Source: Exiguobacterium artemiae 255-15
GTDB taxonomy: Bacteria; Bacillota; Bacilli; Exiguobacteriales; Exiguobacteriaceae
Direction of reading: 5' to 3'
Assembly: GCF_000019905.1 (NCBI RefSeq)
Contig: NC_010556.1
Span: 832,001-896,000, forward strand
Length of the DNA stretch: 64,000 nucleotides
Shown: piece after piece, positions 54,465 to 62,904 of the stretch
Position numbering within the stretch: position 1 is the first letter of the stretch
Layout: the number at the start of each line of letters is the position of its first letter
The notes under the pieces: model-generated
What the model was told of the DNA's origin: nothing
Seen by the model: only the letters and a program-made list of their open reading frames with translations
Database searches by the model: none
Translations under genes and position numbers: made by a program

Positions 54465-55579
54465 TGGCAAACGGTCAACAAGTCATCGAACAATTTGAGA
54501 CATTTGCGCCGAAAAAATTTGCCTTTGAAGGCGATCCGATTGGCTTACAAATTGGAACACTTAACAAAAAGGTCAAGCGGGTCCTTGTTACGTTAGATGT
54601 GCTTGAATCTGTCGTGGACGAAGCAATTGAAAAACAAATCGATTTGATCATTGCCCATCATCCGCCGATTTTTAGCAAATTACCAAAAGTGACAGATCAA
54701 TCAGCAGCGGGTCGTATCGTCATGAAATGTATCAAACACGACATCGCTGTCTACGCCGCCCATACAAACCTGGATGTCACACAAGGCGGCGTGAATGATC
54801 TGATGGCAACGGCATTAGGACTCACGGATACAACGGTTCTCGTTCCGTCATTCGAAAACACCCTCTATAAACTCGTTGTCTTCGTTCCTGAATCTGCCGT
54901 GGAAGAGGTCTCGAAAGCGTTAGGGCGAGCAGGAGCAGGCCATATCGGAGCATACAGCGATTGTCAGTTCCATACGACGGGAACCGGACAATTTAAAGCA
55001 ACGGCGGAAGCGAATCCGTATGTAGGACAACCGGGCCAACTAGAACATGTCAAAGAAGTGCGGATTGAAACGATTGTCACGGAATTAAACCAAAAGCAGG
55101 TCATTCGGGCAATGAAACAAGCTCATCCGTATGAGGAAGTTGCGTATGACGTGATACGTCAAGAGCTTACAGCTCCGTCTCTCGGACTCGGACGGATTGG
55201 CCGGTTAGAAGAAGCTGTTCCGTTGAAGACGTTTGCCGAGCAGGTACGATCAGCTTTTGGCGTCGAGAACTTACGGTTTGTCGGGGATGAGAATCGATTG
55301 GTTCAAAAAGTGGCAGTATTAGGAGGAGACGGCAATAAATATGTTTCGACGGCAGCCTTTGCCGGAGCAGATGTATTGGTGACGGGTGATTTATATTTCC
55401 ATGTCGCACACGATGCAATGGCACTCGGGCTTGCCGTAGTTGATCCCGGCCACCATGTCGAGTCGGTCATGAAACAGGGTGTCGTTGACCTGCTGACAGA
55501 ACGGTTTGAAAAACAGAACATCAAAGATGTCGAATTGTTTGTGTCAGAGACGAATACAAATCCGTTTCAATTCCTATGA
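54464..55579 (+). CDS. Nif3-like dinuclear metal centre protein (YqfO)
   Basis: 371 residues. Typical split: N-terminal Nif3 half with LIIAHHPPIFSKLP and YAAHTNLDVTQGGVND (metal-ligand histidines and aspartate), an inserted PII-like domain (about 130-230, KLVVFVPESAVEEVSKAL), and a C-terminal half with VLVTGDLYFHVAHDAMALGLAVVDPGHHVES. Forms hexameric toroids; biochemical role unsettled, suggested GTP cyclohydrolase-like. Directly coupled to trmK, the standard Bacillales pair. Confidence 0.92.
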   Translation: MANGQQVIEQFETFAPKKFAFEGDPIGLQIGTLNKKVKRVLVTLDVLESVVDEAIEKQIDLIIAHHPPIFSKLPKVTDQSAAGRIVMKCIKHDIAVYAAHTNLDVTQGGVNDLMATALGLTDTTVLVPSFENTLYKLVVFVPESAVEEVSKALGRAGAGHIGAYSDCQFHTTGTGQFKATAEANPYVGQPGQLEHVKEVRIETIVTELNQKQVIRAMKQAHPYEEVAYDVIRQELTAPSLGLGRIGRLEEAVPLKTFAEQVRSAFGVENLRFVGDENRLVQKVAVLGGDGNKYVSTAAFAGADVLVTGDLYFHVAHDAMALGLAVVDPGHHVESVMKQGVVDLLTERFEKQNIKDVELFVSETNTNPFQFL

Positions 55580-55622
55580 AAAAAGATTCCCGACCGTCAA
55601 ATACGGTCGGGAATCTTTTTTT
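55579..55622. terminator. Bidirectional terminator between the Nif3-like gene and ispH
   Basis: GATTCCCGACCGT pairs with ACGGTCGGGAATC around CAAAT, flanked by A and T runs. It overlaps the ends of both convergent genes. Confidence 0.93.
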
Positions 55623-56568
55623 AAAGAATTTTAACTTTTGGTAAGATACGGCGCAGTTCGAGGAATGGCGTCTTATCATGTGTGCTGATATCGGCAGGAT
55701 CATACTGTTGTAAGAAGTCGATGACTTTTTTAGTGATCGGCGTCGGCGTTGAAGCACCAGACGTTACACCGACCTGGTTGACTCCGTCGAGCCACGATAG
55801 ATCGAGTTCCGTTAAATCACCGATCCGGTGAGCCGGCGTTGCGGCAATATCGAATGAAACTTGTGCCAAGCGATTCGAGTTGTTGGAACGCGGATCGCCG
55901 ACGACGATGACGAGATCGCAATCACCGGCTTGTTCGGCAACAGCTTCCTGCCGGACTTGCGTCGCATTACAAATTTCATTGTGTACTTCGACGTGCGGAT
56001 ACTTTTTACGGACGTGTTCCATTAATGCCTGAACGTCCCATTGGCTCATCGTCGTTTGGTTCGTCACGATGATTTTTTTGTCGGCCAGGTGAGCCGGCAA
56101 CGCTTCGATGTCTTCGACTTTTTCAATCAAGTGAACATGTTCCGGCGCGACACCAACGGCGCCTTCCGGTTCCGGGTGACCGTGTTTGCCGACATAAATG
56201 ACTTCATAATCATCCGCGACGACACTGCGGATCAAGTCATGTGTCCGGGTGACGTCCGGACACGTCGCATCGACGACAGTCAGTTTTTTCTCGGCAGCGC
56301 GGGCATAGACAGCCGGCGAAATCCCGTGTGCTGTAAAGATGACGGTTCCTTCTTTGATGGTTTCGAGTGCTTCCAAGCGGTCGGGACCGTCTACGGTCAA
56401 CACACCCATCCGTTCGAATTCACGCGTGACGTGTGCATTATGGACAATCATGCCCAGGATATGAATTGGTCGTGGCAAGTTATCGTTTAGTGCAGCTTGT
56501 TGAGCAAGCTTCATTGCATCAACAACACCGTAACAATAACCACGGGGACTGATTTTTTTAACAAGCAT
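55621..56568 (-). CDS. ispH: 4-hydroxy-3-methylbut-2-enyl diphosphate reductase
   Basis: 315 residues; last step of the MEP isoprenoid pathway, making IPP and DMAPP. The three cysteine ligands of the Fe-S cluster are in [10 protein letters not shown] (near 12), [10 protein letters not shown] (near 103) and [10 protein letters not shown] (near 200). Also [10 protein letters not shown] and [15 protein letters not shown] rather than GFCAGV is the form seen in Bacillus YqfP. AAGGAGAA ribosome site on the minus strand. Confidence 0.95.
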   Translation of the reverse strand: MLVKKISPRGYCYGVVDAMKLAQQAALNDNLPRPIHILGMIVHNAHVTREFERMGVLTVDGPDRLEALETIKEGTVIFTAHGISPAVYARAAEKKLTVVDATCPDVTRTHDLIRSVVADDYEVIYVGKHGHPEPEGAVGVAPEHVHLIEKVEDIEALPAHLADKKIIVTNQTTMSQWDVQALMEHVRKKYPHVEVHNEICNATQVRQEAVAEQAGDCDLVIVVGDPRSNNSNRLAQVSFDIAATPAHRIGDLTELDLSWLDGVNQVGVTSGASTPTPITKKVIDFLQQYDPADISTHDKTPFLELRRILPKVKIL

Positions 56569-56712
56569 AGTCTAAATTCTCCTTTTGTATGGAAAGAATG
56601 ATTATTTAGAGTGTACCATTGATTCAAGTTGAATGAAAATAGAGGAGTCTGCCGAAAGAGAATATCATGATATACTAATTGAGTTGTCTAGAAATAAGGG
56701 AGGGGTGAAAAG

Positions 56713-58476
56713 ATGGAGACGAAAAAGATGATGCGGTCCTATTTTTTCCAAATCACGGCTGTTTTATTTATTATTATTTGTCTTGTCATCTCGGCACTTG
56801 CCTTTACAGCAGACCGTGTCACGATTTCGCGAGTCGAACAGCAGACAGAAAAACAGAGTGAAAAAAGTGTCGAAGTCTCAAGTAATGCATTACGAGACAG
56901 CGTCGGGAACTTACATGAAAAAATTATGAGCCTTCAATTAAATGTCACGAATATGGACAATCTTGATCGAGCCATCCGTGATACGAATTTGCTGGATATC
57001 GATACCGGATTTAAGAGTTTCTTTTATTATGACCGTAAAACGGATAAAATCACCTGGTTTTCGAGTGAAGACCGGCGTATTCCGGATGCGGATATTCGCC
57101 GGGATGATTCTTTTTCACAAGCTTTGACGAGCACGGATTTTCATATGAGTCCGCGGTATGACATAGCGAACGATTCTCTGACGTATATGTATGTTTCTGT
57201 TCGAAACGGCAATGAGCGGGTCGGGGTCTTCGGCGGCGGACTCAGTCTCATGAATTCCATCGTTTTCCGCAACTCACTGGAATCATTTGATGATGATACG
57301 ATGGCTTATTTATTCAACAGTCAGGGAGAGCCGCTCGCAACCTCGAAAAATCTTGTGACCGATCAAGAGCGTCTGTTGAGTCAAAGTGTGGTTGACCGGG
57401 CTTTTAAAAGTACAAAGCCATACGAAATCTTTAGTACGAATAAAGATATGTACTATTTCGCACGTGATTTGAAAGTGACGGATTGGAAGATATTAGTACG
57501 GACACCTCGGAGTGTCTTTTATGAACCGGTGTATACGACGCGGCAACAATATTTGGTCATTGCGGCACTCACGCTGGTCCTGAGTCTGATTGTCGGGTAT
57601 TTGATGTCCCGTCAACTGACCGCACCTCTATTGGAACTTGTTCAAAAAATCGAAAAAAGTACTACGCCTCAACCGATCACTTTGGAGCGATCCGGTTCCA
57701 ATGAAATCAAGACGTTGGTTTCCGCCTACAACGAGTATGCGCAACGGATGGAACATGCGCGGGTTGAACAGTTGAGTCAGCAACAGGTTATCTTACATCA
57801 GGAGAAACTGGCCTCACTCGGACAACTGGCCGCAGGAATTGCGCATGAAATCCGCAACCCGTTGACACCGGTCAAGATGGCGTTGCAACTGCTGTCGGAA
57901 GAAAAACAAAATAATCCGGATATGATGAATATCGCCTTGTCCGAACTGGACCGAGCCAATCAGTTGATCCAGACGATGCTCGATTTATCCAAAAATGATA
58001 AAACGACGCTGGCGATGGCACAGATTGATATGAAAAAAATGATGGAAAAGTTAACGTTTATCCTCGAATCGAAATCGCACCCTTACGAAGTGGACTGTAA
58101 GATTTATACACCGGCACATATGCCGCCGTTGTATGCTTCGGAAAACGGATTGTTGCAAGTGTTATCGAATTGTATCGGAAACGCACTGGATGCCGTCGAA
58201 TCAAAAGGAACGGACGGAATTTGTCACGTTCACCTTCATGTCTATCCGGATCAGTTTGTGTTTATCGTCCAGGATAATGGTGTCGGAATGGACGAATATC
58301 AGATTCAGATGCTCGGTCAGGCGTTCAATACGTCGAAGATTAATGGCAACGGGTTAGGGTTGTTCATGTCCAATCAAATCGTCCGTCAGCATAACGGGCG
58401 AATCGAAGTCGACAGCAAGATGGGCGTCGGTACGACCGTACAACTCTTTTTCCCGAGACGGGAGGAGCAGGCATGA
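56713..58476 (+). CDS. Sensor histidine kinase with extracellular Cache-like domain
   Basis: 587 residues. TM1 about 10-31; extracytoplasmic PDC/dCache-like sensor (about 35-275; FKSFFYYDRKTDKITWFSSEDRRIPD, YVSVRNGNERVGVFGGGLSL); TM2 about 278-298; HAMP; HisKA with the phospho-acceptor in IAHEIRNPLTPVKMALQLL (near 379); HATPase_c with N-box NCIGNALDAVE, G1 DNGVGMDEYQ and G2 NGNGLGLFMS. AGGGAGGGG ribosome site. Overlaps the next gene (ATGA). No response regulator gene is adjacent, so its partner is encoded elsewhere. Inserted between ispH and cshB relative to Bacillus order. Confidence 0.92.
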   Translation: METKKMMRSYFFQITAVLFIIICLVISALAFTADRVTISRVEQQTEKQSEKSVEVSSNALRDSVGNLHEKIMSLQLNVTNMDNLDRAIRDTNLLDIDTGFKSFFYYDRKTDKITWFSSEDRRIPDADIRRDDSFSQALTSTDFHMSPRYDIANDSLTYMYVSVRNGNERVGVFGGGLSLMNSIVFRNSLESFDDDTMAYLFNSQGEPLATSKNLVTDQERLLSQSVVDRAFKSTKPYEIFSTNKDMYYFARDLKVTDWKILVRTPRSVFYEPVYTTRQQYLVIAALTLVLSLIVGYLMSRQLTAPLLELVQKIEKSTTPQPITLERSGSNEIKTLVSAYNEYAQRMEHARVEQLSQQQVILHQEKLASLGQLAAGIAHEIRNPLTPVKMALQLLSEEKQNNPDMMNIALSELDRANQLIQTMLDLSKNDKTTLAMAQIDMKKMMEKLTFILESKSHPYEVDCKIYTPAHMPPLYASENGLLQVLSNCIGNALDAVESKGTDGICHVHLHVYPDQFVFIVQDNGVGMDEYQIQMLGQAFNTSKINGNGLGLFMSNQIVRQHNGRIEVDSKMGVGTTVQLFFPRREEQA

Positions 58477-59426
58477 GGTTCAATAAGTCCTGGTTGTTGG
58501 TCTTAATCATTTGGATTGCATCCGTCCTCGTCATTTCCAATCTATTTGTCCAAAAGGAAACCAGTCCTAAACGGAATATCGTTGGATTTACGATTGTTAA
58601 CGACAAACATGAATTTGCACAGCGGTTGATCAATGCCTTTAAAGCGGAAGCGAAAGCAAATAAATATGAAGCACTAGTAGCGACGTCACAAAATTCCCGA
58701 ATCAGTGAACGGGAACAGATTTTAGAGTTCGTTCATTTGAAGGTCGATGCCATCTTCATCACGACACTCGATGATGTTTATATCGGAAGTGCGATTGAAG
58801 AAGCTAAGAAAGCAGGGATTCCTGTATTTGCGATCGATCGCATGATTCGCTCGGATGCGGTCGTCAGTTCGATTACCTCCAATAATCAAATGATCGGAGA
58901 ACAACTGGCTTCCTATATTAAGAATGAGTTGATTAAGCAGACCGGTCGATCAACGGGGCGTATCGTTGAAATTACAGGTACGGCAAATGTCTATACGACA
59001 AACGAACGACACCGGGGATTCTTGAAAGGAATCGAAAATGAGCCGACACTTTCCATCGTCGATTCGGTCAGCGGAAACTACGATCCGGTCACATCCGAAC
59101 GTGTCATGCGGCAAGTAATTGACTCCGGAATTCCGTTTGATGCAGTCTACTGTCACAATGACGATATTGCGATGGGTGTCCTCGAAGCATTGAAAAAAGC
59201 AAAGATTTCCGGAAAAATAGTTGTCGGAATCGATGGGAATCGTGCTATATTAGAAGCTGTTGACATGAAATCGATGGACGCAACAGTCGTCCAGTCCGCT
59301 GAAGAGATGATGAAAGTCGCCTTCAGCGCGTTGAAGCTTCATACGAAAAACAAAAAAATTCCCGATCGTTTCTATACGTATTCATATTTGTATGACGGTA
59401 GTAGACCAATACCCATGTTGAACTAA
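58473..59426 (+). CDS. Membrane-anchored periplasmic-binding (ribose/LacI type) protein, sensor partner of the kinase
   Basis: 317 residues. A single uncleaved N-terminal helix (SWLLVLIIWIASVLVISNLF) with no lipobox cysteine, then a Peripla_BP_4 domain: IVGFTIVNDKHEFAQRLINAFKAEAKANKY, VDAIFITTLDD, GIPVFAIDRMIRSDAVVSSITSNNQMIGEQLASYI, TTNERHRGFLKGIE, DAVYCHNDDIAMGVLEALKKA, VVGIDGNRAILEAVDMKSMDATVVQ. These are the classical RbsB blocks. With no ABC genes nearby and a start inside the kinase stop, it most likely presents a sugar-like ligand to the kinase rather than importing it (inference). Confidence 0.88.
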   Translation: MRFNKSWLLVLIIWIASVLVISNLFVQKETSPKRNIVGFTIVNDKHEFAQRLINAFKAEAKANKYEALVATSQNSRISEREQILEFVHLKVDAIFITTLDDVYIGSAIEEAKKAGIPVFAIDRMIRSDAVVSSITSNNQMIGEQLASYIKNELIKQTGRSTGRIVEITGTANVYTTNERHRGFLKGIENEPTLSIVDSVSGNYDPVTSERVMRQVIDSGIPFDAVYCHNDDIAMGVLEALKKAKISGKIVVGIDGNRAILEAVDMKSMDATVVQSAEEMMKVAFSALKLHTKNKKIPDRFYTYSYLYDGSRPIPMLN

Positions 59427-59495
59427 AGAAATAGATGGTGAAGGCGGACGATTCGCCTTTAATTGTTAAAGAGTAGAGAAAGGATGGTGACAAAT

Positions 59496-60848
59496 ATGAA
59501 TGGATTCAGCCATTTCGATTTGCACCCGTTCGTCGTCGAAGCACTCGAAGACGCACGTATTAAAAAACCAACCGATATTCAATCCCGGATCATTCCGGCA
59601 GCGCTCAAAGGGCGGGATATCATTGGACAATCACAGACAGGGACAGGGAAAACATTATCGTTCCTCTTGCCGATCGTCCAAAATGTCAATCCGGAGCTTC
59701 AGGAAATGCAAGCCATCATCGTTGCACCAACGCGCGAACTGGCTTGGCAAATTCACGAGGAATTGAAATCGATCCTCGTCAAACAACCGGATTACATCAA
59801 GACAAGCCTGATCACAGGCGGCATGGACCGTGAACGTCAAATCGGCCGTGTCAAAGTCTCACCGCAAATCGTCATCGGAACACCGGGACGAATTTTGGAT
59901 CTCTTTAAAGAGCAAGCTTTGAAACCACACTTCGTCAAACACTACATCATCGATGAAGCGGATCAGATGCTTGATATGGGATTCTTGCCGGAAGTCGACC
60001 GGATTGCTCAAGCACTTCCTGAGAAGTTACAGATGATGGTCTTCTCTGCGACGATTCCGGAAAAACTGCAACCGTTCCTGAAAAAGTACATGAACAATCC
60101 GCGTTATGCACACGTCGATCCAAAACAACAGACGGCGAAAAAAATCGTTCATCATACGGTTCCGGTCAAACACCGCGATCGTTCTGATTTGACGTTGAAA
60201 CTGGCGAAAGCTCTTAATCCGTATATCTGTCTCGTCTTTACGAACACAAAAACGGAAGCAATCGAACTCGAAGCTCTCTTCCTTGAAGCGGGACTCAACG
60301 TCGGTTCGCTTCATGGTGACTTACCGGCCCGCCGTCGGAAACAAGCCATCAAAGAAATCAACGAAGCGAAATATCAGTACGTCATCGTAACGGATCTCGC
60401 TGCTCGTGGTATCGATATCTCAGGCGTTTCCCACGTCATCAACCACGGGATTCCGAAAGATCTCGACTTCTACGTTCACCGTGTCGGTCGGACGGGTCGT
60501 GTCGATCAGGACGGATTGGCTTACACTTTATTTGAAGATCACGAAAATGGTTCGATCAACCGTCTCGAAGACCGCGGCATCGAGTTCATCAACGTTGATG
60601 TCAAGAGTGGTCAAGTCAGCGAAGTGAAAGAACGCCGTCGTGCTAAACCACACATGAAGACAGCCGTTTCGAAAACAGCCCACAGCCGTTTATCCGGTGA
60701 AGCGGCAAAAGCGAAAAAACGTGTCAAACCAGGCTACAAAAAGAAACACCAATATAAACTGAAAGAAACAGCAAAACGCGAACGGATCAAGGAACAACGT
60801 GGAATCGGACGCGCTGAACGTAAAGCAAACGCAAGTAAAAACAAATAA
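59496..60848 (+). CDS. cshB: DEAD-box ATP-dependent RNA helicase CshB
   Basis: 450 residues. Q-motif [31 protein letters not shown], motif I SQTGTGKT, Ia APTRELAWQ, Ib [25 protein letters not shown], then [20 protein letters not shown] and HRVGRTGR. The C-terminal 75 residues are strongly basic ([15 protein letters not shown]), as in cold-shock helicase CshB. ATG at 59496 with AAAGGATGG ahead; an in-frame ATG at 59484 overlaps the ribosome site. Next to nfo, as in Bacillus. Confidence 0.95.
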   Translation: MNGFSHFDLHPFVVEALEDARIKKPTDIQSRIIPAALKGRDIIGQSQTGTGKTLSFLLPIVQNVNPELQEMQAIIVAPTRELAWQIHEELKSILVKQPDYIKTSLITGGMDRERQIGRVKVSPQIVIGTPGRILDLFKEQALKPHFVKHYIIDEADQMLDMGFLPEVDRIAQALPEKLQMMVFSATIPEKLQPFLKKYMNNPRYAHVDPKQQTAKKIVHHTVPVKHRDRSDLTLKLAKALNPYICLVFTNTKTEAIELEALFLEAGLNVGSLHGDLPARRRKQAIKEINEAKYQYVIVTDLAARGIDISGVSHVINHGIPKDLDFYVHRVGRTGRVDQDGLAYTLFEDHENGSINRLEDRGIEFINVDVKSGQVSEVKERRRAKPHMKTAVSKTAHSRLSGEAAKAKKRVKPGYKKKHQYKLKETAKRERIKEQRGIGRAERKANASKNK

Positions 60849-60885
60849 TCCGTTTTCGGCGTTCAAGTTGAAGCTGAACGGTTTG

Positions 60886-60923
60886 AACAAAGTCTGCGAT
60901 GTCATTCGTGGACTTTGTTTTTT
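60886..60923 (+). terminator. Terminator after cshB
   Basis: AACAAAGTC pairs with GACTTTGTT around a 16-base loop, followed by TTTTT. The loop is long, so the call is moderate. Confidence 0.65.
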
Positions 60924-60993
60924 AGTATCGCTAAAGGTTCTTGTTTTTTTCGACATTTGGTACACTAGAAGCAGAAGAAGGGTGGAATTTTTA

Positions 60994-61893
60994 ATGAAAA
61001 TCGGTTCACATGTATCGCTTTCAGGCAAAAAAATGTTACTCGGTGCGAGTGAAGAAGCAGCCTCTTACGGCGCAACAACTATGATGGTCTATACAGGAGC
61101 ACCTCAAAATACACGACGGAAACCCATCTCGGATTTGCGGATTCCGGAAGCCTTACTGCACATGGAAGAAAACGGGATTGAAGAAATCGTCGTCCATGCA
61201 CCATATATCATCAATTTAGGTAATACGACGAAGCCGGAAACGTTTGAATTGGCCGTTTCGTTTTTAGGAGAAGAAATCCGACGGGCGGAAGCACTCGAAA
61301 AAGCAAAACATATCGTGTTGCACCCCGGCGCACACGTAGGTGCCGGAGAAGAAGTCGGAATCAAACGAATCATTGAAGGCCTCAATGAAGTATTAACGGG
61401 AGACGAAAAAGTCAAAATCGCTCTTGAGACGATGGCCGGAAAAGGTTCAGAAATCGGGAAGACGTTCGAAGAAATTGCAGCAATCATTGCGGGTGTCACG
61501 CACAACGACCGTCTGTCCGTCTGTCTCGATACGTGTCACGTCCATGATGCCGGTTATGACCTGATCCATGACCTCGACGGAGTCTTGGAATCATTTGACC
61601 GGATTGTTGGCATCAATCGTCTCGGTGTGATTCATGTCAACGACTCGAAAAATATCCGCGGCGCTAAAAAAGACCGCCACGAAAATATCGGGTTTGGTGA
61701 AATCGGTTTTGATCCGTTGCATCGGATTGTCCATCACCGAGATTTAGCACACTTACCAAAAATTCTCGAAACACCTTATATCGGACTGGATCCGAGAAAG
61801 AAAGTCGCACCGTATCGTGAAGAGATTGCCATGTTACGTTCCGGAAACTTTGATGCCGAGTGGCGTTTGCCGCTGATCGGTACATCCATTTAA
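60994..61893 (+). CDS. nfo: Endonuclease IV (AP endonuclease)
   Basis: 299 residues, TIM-barrel zinc enzyme that cuts at abasic sites. [14 protein letters not shown] at the start, [79 protein letters not shown] supply the metal ligands. The ATG at 60994 has GAAGGGTGGA ahead; a -10-like TACACT lies at 60961. Frames open further upstream run through the cshB end. The next gene starts 21 bases downstream. Confidence 0.96.
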   Translation: MKIGSHVSLSGKKMLLGASEEAASYGATTMMVYTGAPQNTRRKPISDLRIPEALLHMEENGIEEIVVHAPYIINLGNTTKPETFELAVSFLGEEIRRAEALEKAKHIVLHPGAHVGAGEEVGIKRIIEGLNEVLTGDEKVKIALETMAGKGSEIGKTFEEIAAIIAGVTHNDRLSVCLDTCHVHDAGYDLIHDLDGVLESFDRIVGINRLGVIHVNDSKNIRGAKKDRHENIGFGEIGFDPLHRIVHHRDLAHLPKILETPYIGLDPRKKVAPYREEIAMLRSGNFDAEWRLPLIGTSI

Positions 61894-61913
61894 ACGAGAG
61901 AGGTGTCTGCCGC

Positions 61914-62540
61914 GTGTGCCATCTATTAGTCATTGAAGAATCTGAATTTGCCTTACGTCAAGCGGTCGTCTTATATTACGAAACGAAAGAACCGTTTTAT
62001 TTACCGGCGGAGCTAGCAGAAGGGGAAGAAGTCTTTTTGGCGACGAAAAATGGAATCGTTGCGTATGCCGAAGTTTTGTTCAGTGAATACACAACACGAC
62101 CGGCAGATCCTCATTGGTTAACAGAAGCGGATGAACAAGAACGCACGTATGCCTGCCTGGATTTAATCAGCGTGGATTTACGACATCCACTGTTAGGATC
62201 GCCTTTAGCGGGATTACAGGTAAATCCCGGACAAACGGACCTTAAAGTCAGACAACGGTTGGTGGAAGCCTGGCAAGCCGGTCATTTTGAATCAGATGTG
62301 ACAACGATTGATCAAGCAAAAAATCGCCGGATGGAACGTTTTCGCGAGCGAAATCATCTTGAGCCGCTAAAGGCGTGTTGTGAGATGTGTGGAAACACAC
62401 AACGATCGATTCTCGAATGGCATGAGTATCACGGACACTTCAAGACACTTTGCCCGACGTGTCATCGGCTCGCGCATCAAGGAATTGAAAAAAGGGAAGA
62501 CGTTGCCGCAACGTCAGATCATGCCTTACCTGAACAGTAA
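61914..62540 (+). CDS. HNH-motif protein with possible PUA/EVE-like N-terminal domain
   Basis: 208 residues. C-terminal CCEMCGNTQRSILEWHEYHG and TLCPTCHRLAHQG (about 165-200) form an HNH/treble-clef nuclease motif: two CxxC zinc pairs and the H...H pattern. The N-terminal 110 residues contain AEGEEVFLATKNGIVAYAEVLFSEY and DPHWLTEADEQERTYACLDLISVDLRHPLLGSPLAGL, resembling the beta-strand order of EVE/ASCH (PUA-like) domains, though I am not certain. Start is GTG at 61914, 9 bases after GAGAGAGGTG; earlier start codons fall inside nfo. Co-transcription with nfo is likely. DNA binding or cleavage is inferred, not shown. Confidence 0.7.
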   Translation: MCHLLVIEESEFALRQAVVLYYETKEPFYLPAELAEGEEVFLATKNGIVAYAEVLFSEYTTRPADPHWLTEADEQERTYACLDLISVDLRHPLLGSPLAGLQVNPGQTDLKVRQRLVEAWQAGHFESDVTTIDQAKNRRMERFRERNHLEPLKACCEMCGNTQRSILEWHEYHGHFKTLCPTCHRLAHQGIEKREDVAATSDHALPEQ

Positions 62541-62580
62541 GTGCCTCAGTGGGTTTTCTTGAGGTGCTTACTGTTTTTTA
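62535..62580 (+). terminator. Terminator overlapping the end of the HNH gene
   Basis: CAGTAAGTGCCTCA pairs with TGAGGTGCTTACTG (one G-T pair) around an 11-base loop, then TTTTTTA. The stop codon lies in the left arm. Confidence 0.9.
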
Positions 62581-62596
62581 GAGAGCGTCTCCATGA

Positions 62597-62602
62597 TATA
62601 AT
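62597..62602 (+). promoter_or_regulatory. -10 box of the feo promoter
   Basis: Perfect TATAAT (62597-62602). No good -35 match is found 17 bases upstream, where the terminator T-run lies. The Fur box begins five bases downstream. Confidence 0.55.
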
Positions 62603-62606
62603 CAAG

Positions 62607-62625
62607 ACTGATAATTATTATCAGT
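62607..62625. promoter_or_regulatory. Fur box controlling feoAB
   Basis: ACTGATAAT-T-ATTATCAGT is a perfect 9-1-9 palindrome containing the 7-1-7 Fur core TGATAAT-N-ATTATCA. It overlaps the predicted transcription start, so Fe(II)-Fur should block initiation when iron is plentiful. Confidence 0.92.
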
Positions 62626-62655
62626 GAAAATGGAGTAACTGAAAATGGAGTAACT
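62626..62655 (+). repeat. Tandem 15-base duplication in the feo leader
   Basis: GAAAATGGAGTAACT occurs twice head to tail (62626-62640, 62641-62655), between the Fur box and the GGGGGAAAA ribosome site. Each unit includes ATG GAG TAA, a two-codon mini-frame. Confidence 0.85.
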
Positions 62656-62667
62656 GGGGGAAAAGGC

Positions 62668-62904
62668 ATGACTGATTTAGCAATGATTCCGATTGGTAAA
62701 CCTGTAGTGATGACAGATTTAAATAAAATAGAAGACCGACTCCGGAGACGACTGCTTGCTCTCGGATTTTATGAAGGATGTCCCATCGTCGTCAGAAGAC
62801 GAGCCAGCTTTCAGGGTCCTTTGACAATAGAACAACGGGACCATCACCAAATGATTGCGATTCGCAAAAGTGATGCGAAAAACATCGGGGTGTTCTTACC
62901 ATGA
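62668..62904 (+). CDS. feoA: Ferrous iron transport protein A
   Basis: 78-residue SH3-like cytoplasmic protein. GKPVVMTDL, EDRLRRRLLALGFYEGCPIVVRRRASFQGPLTIE and MIAIRKSDAKNIGV match FeoA. Regulates or assembles the FeoB transporter. The ATG follows GGGGGAAAAGGC; the stop overlaps the feoB start by four bases. Expression should be iron-repressed through the upstream Fur box. Confidence 0.93.
   Translation: MTDLAMIPIGKPVVMTDLNKIEDRLRRRLLALGFYEGCPIVVRRRASFQGPLTIEQRDHHQMIAIRKSDAKNIGVFLP

Noticed and set aside
60799-60993. 65-codon N-terminal extension of nfo
   Set aside because: It overlaps the cshB end and its terminator hairpin, and endonuclease IV starts at KIGSHVS.
62626-62655. Two-unit repeat considered as a CRISPR-like start
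   Set aside because: Units are head to tail with no spacer and only two copies; a simple duplication.
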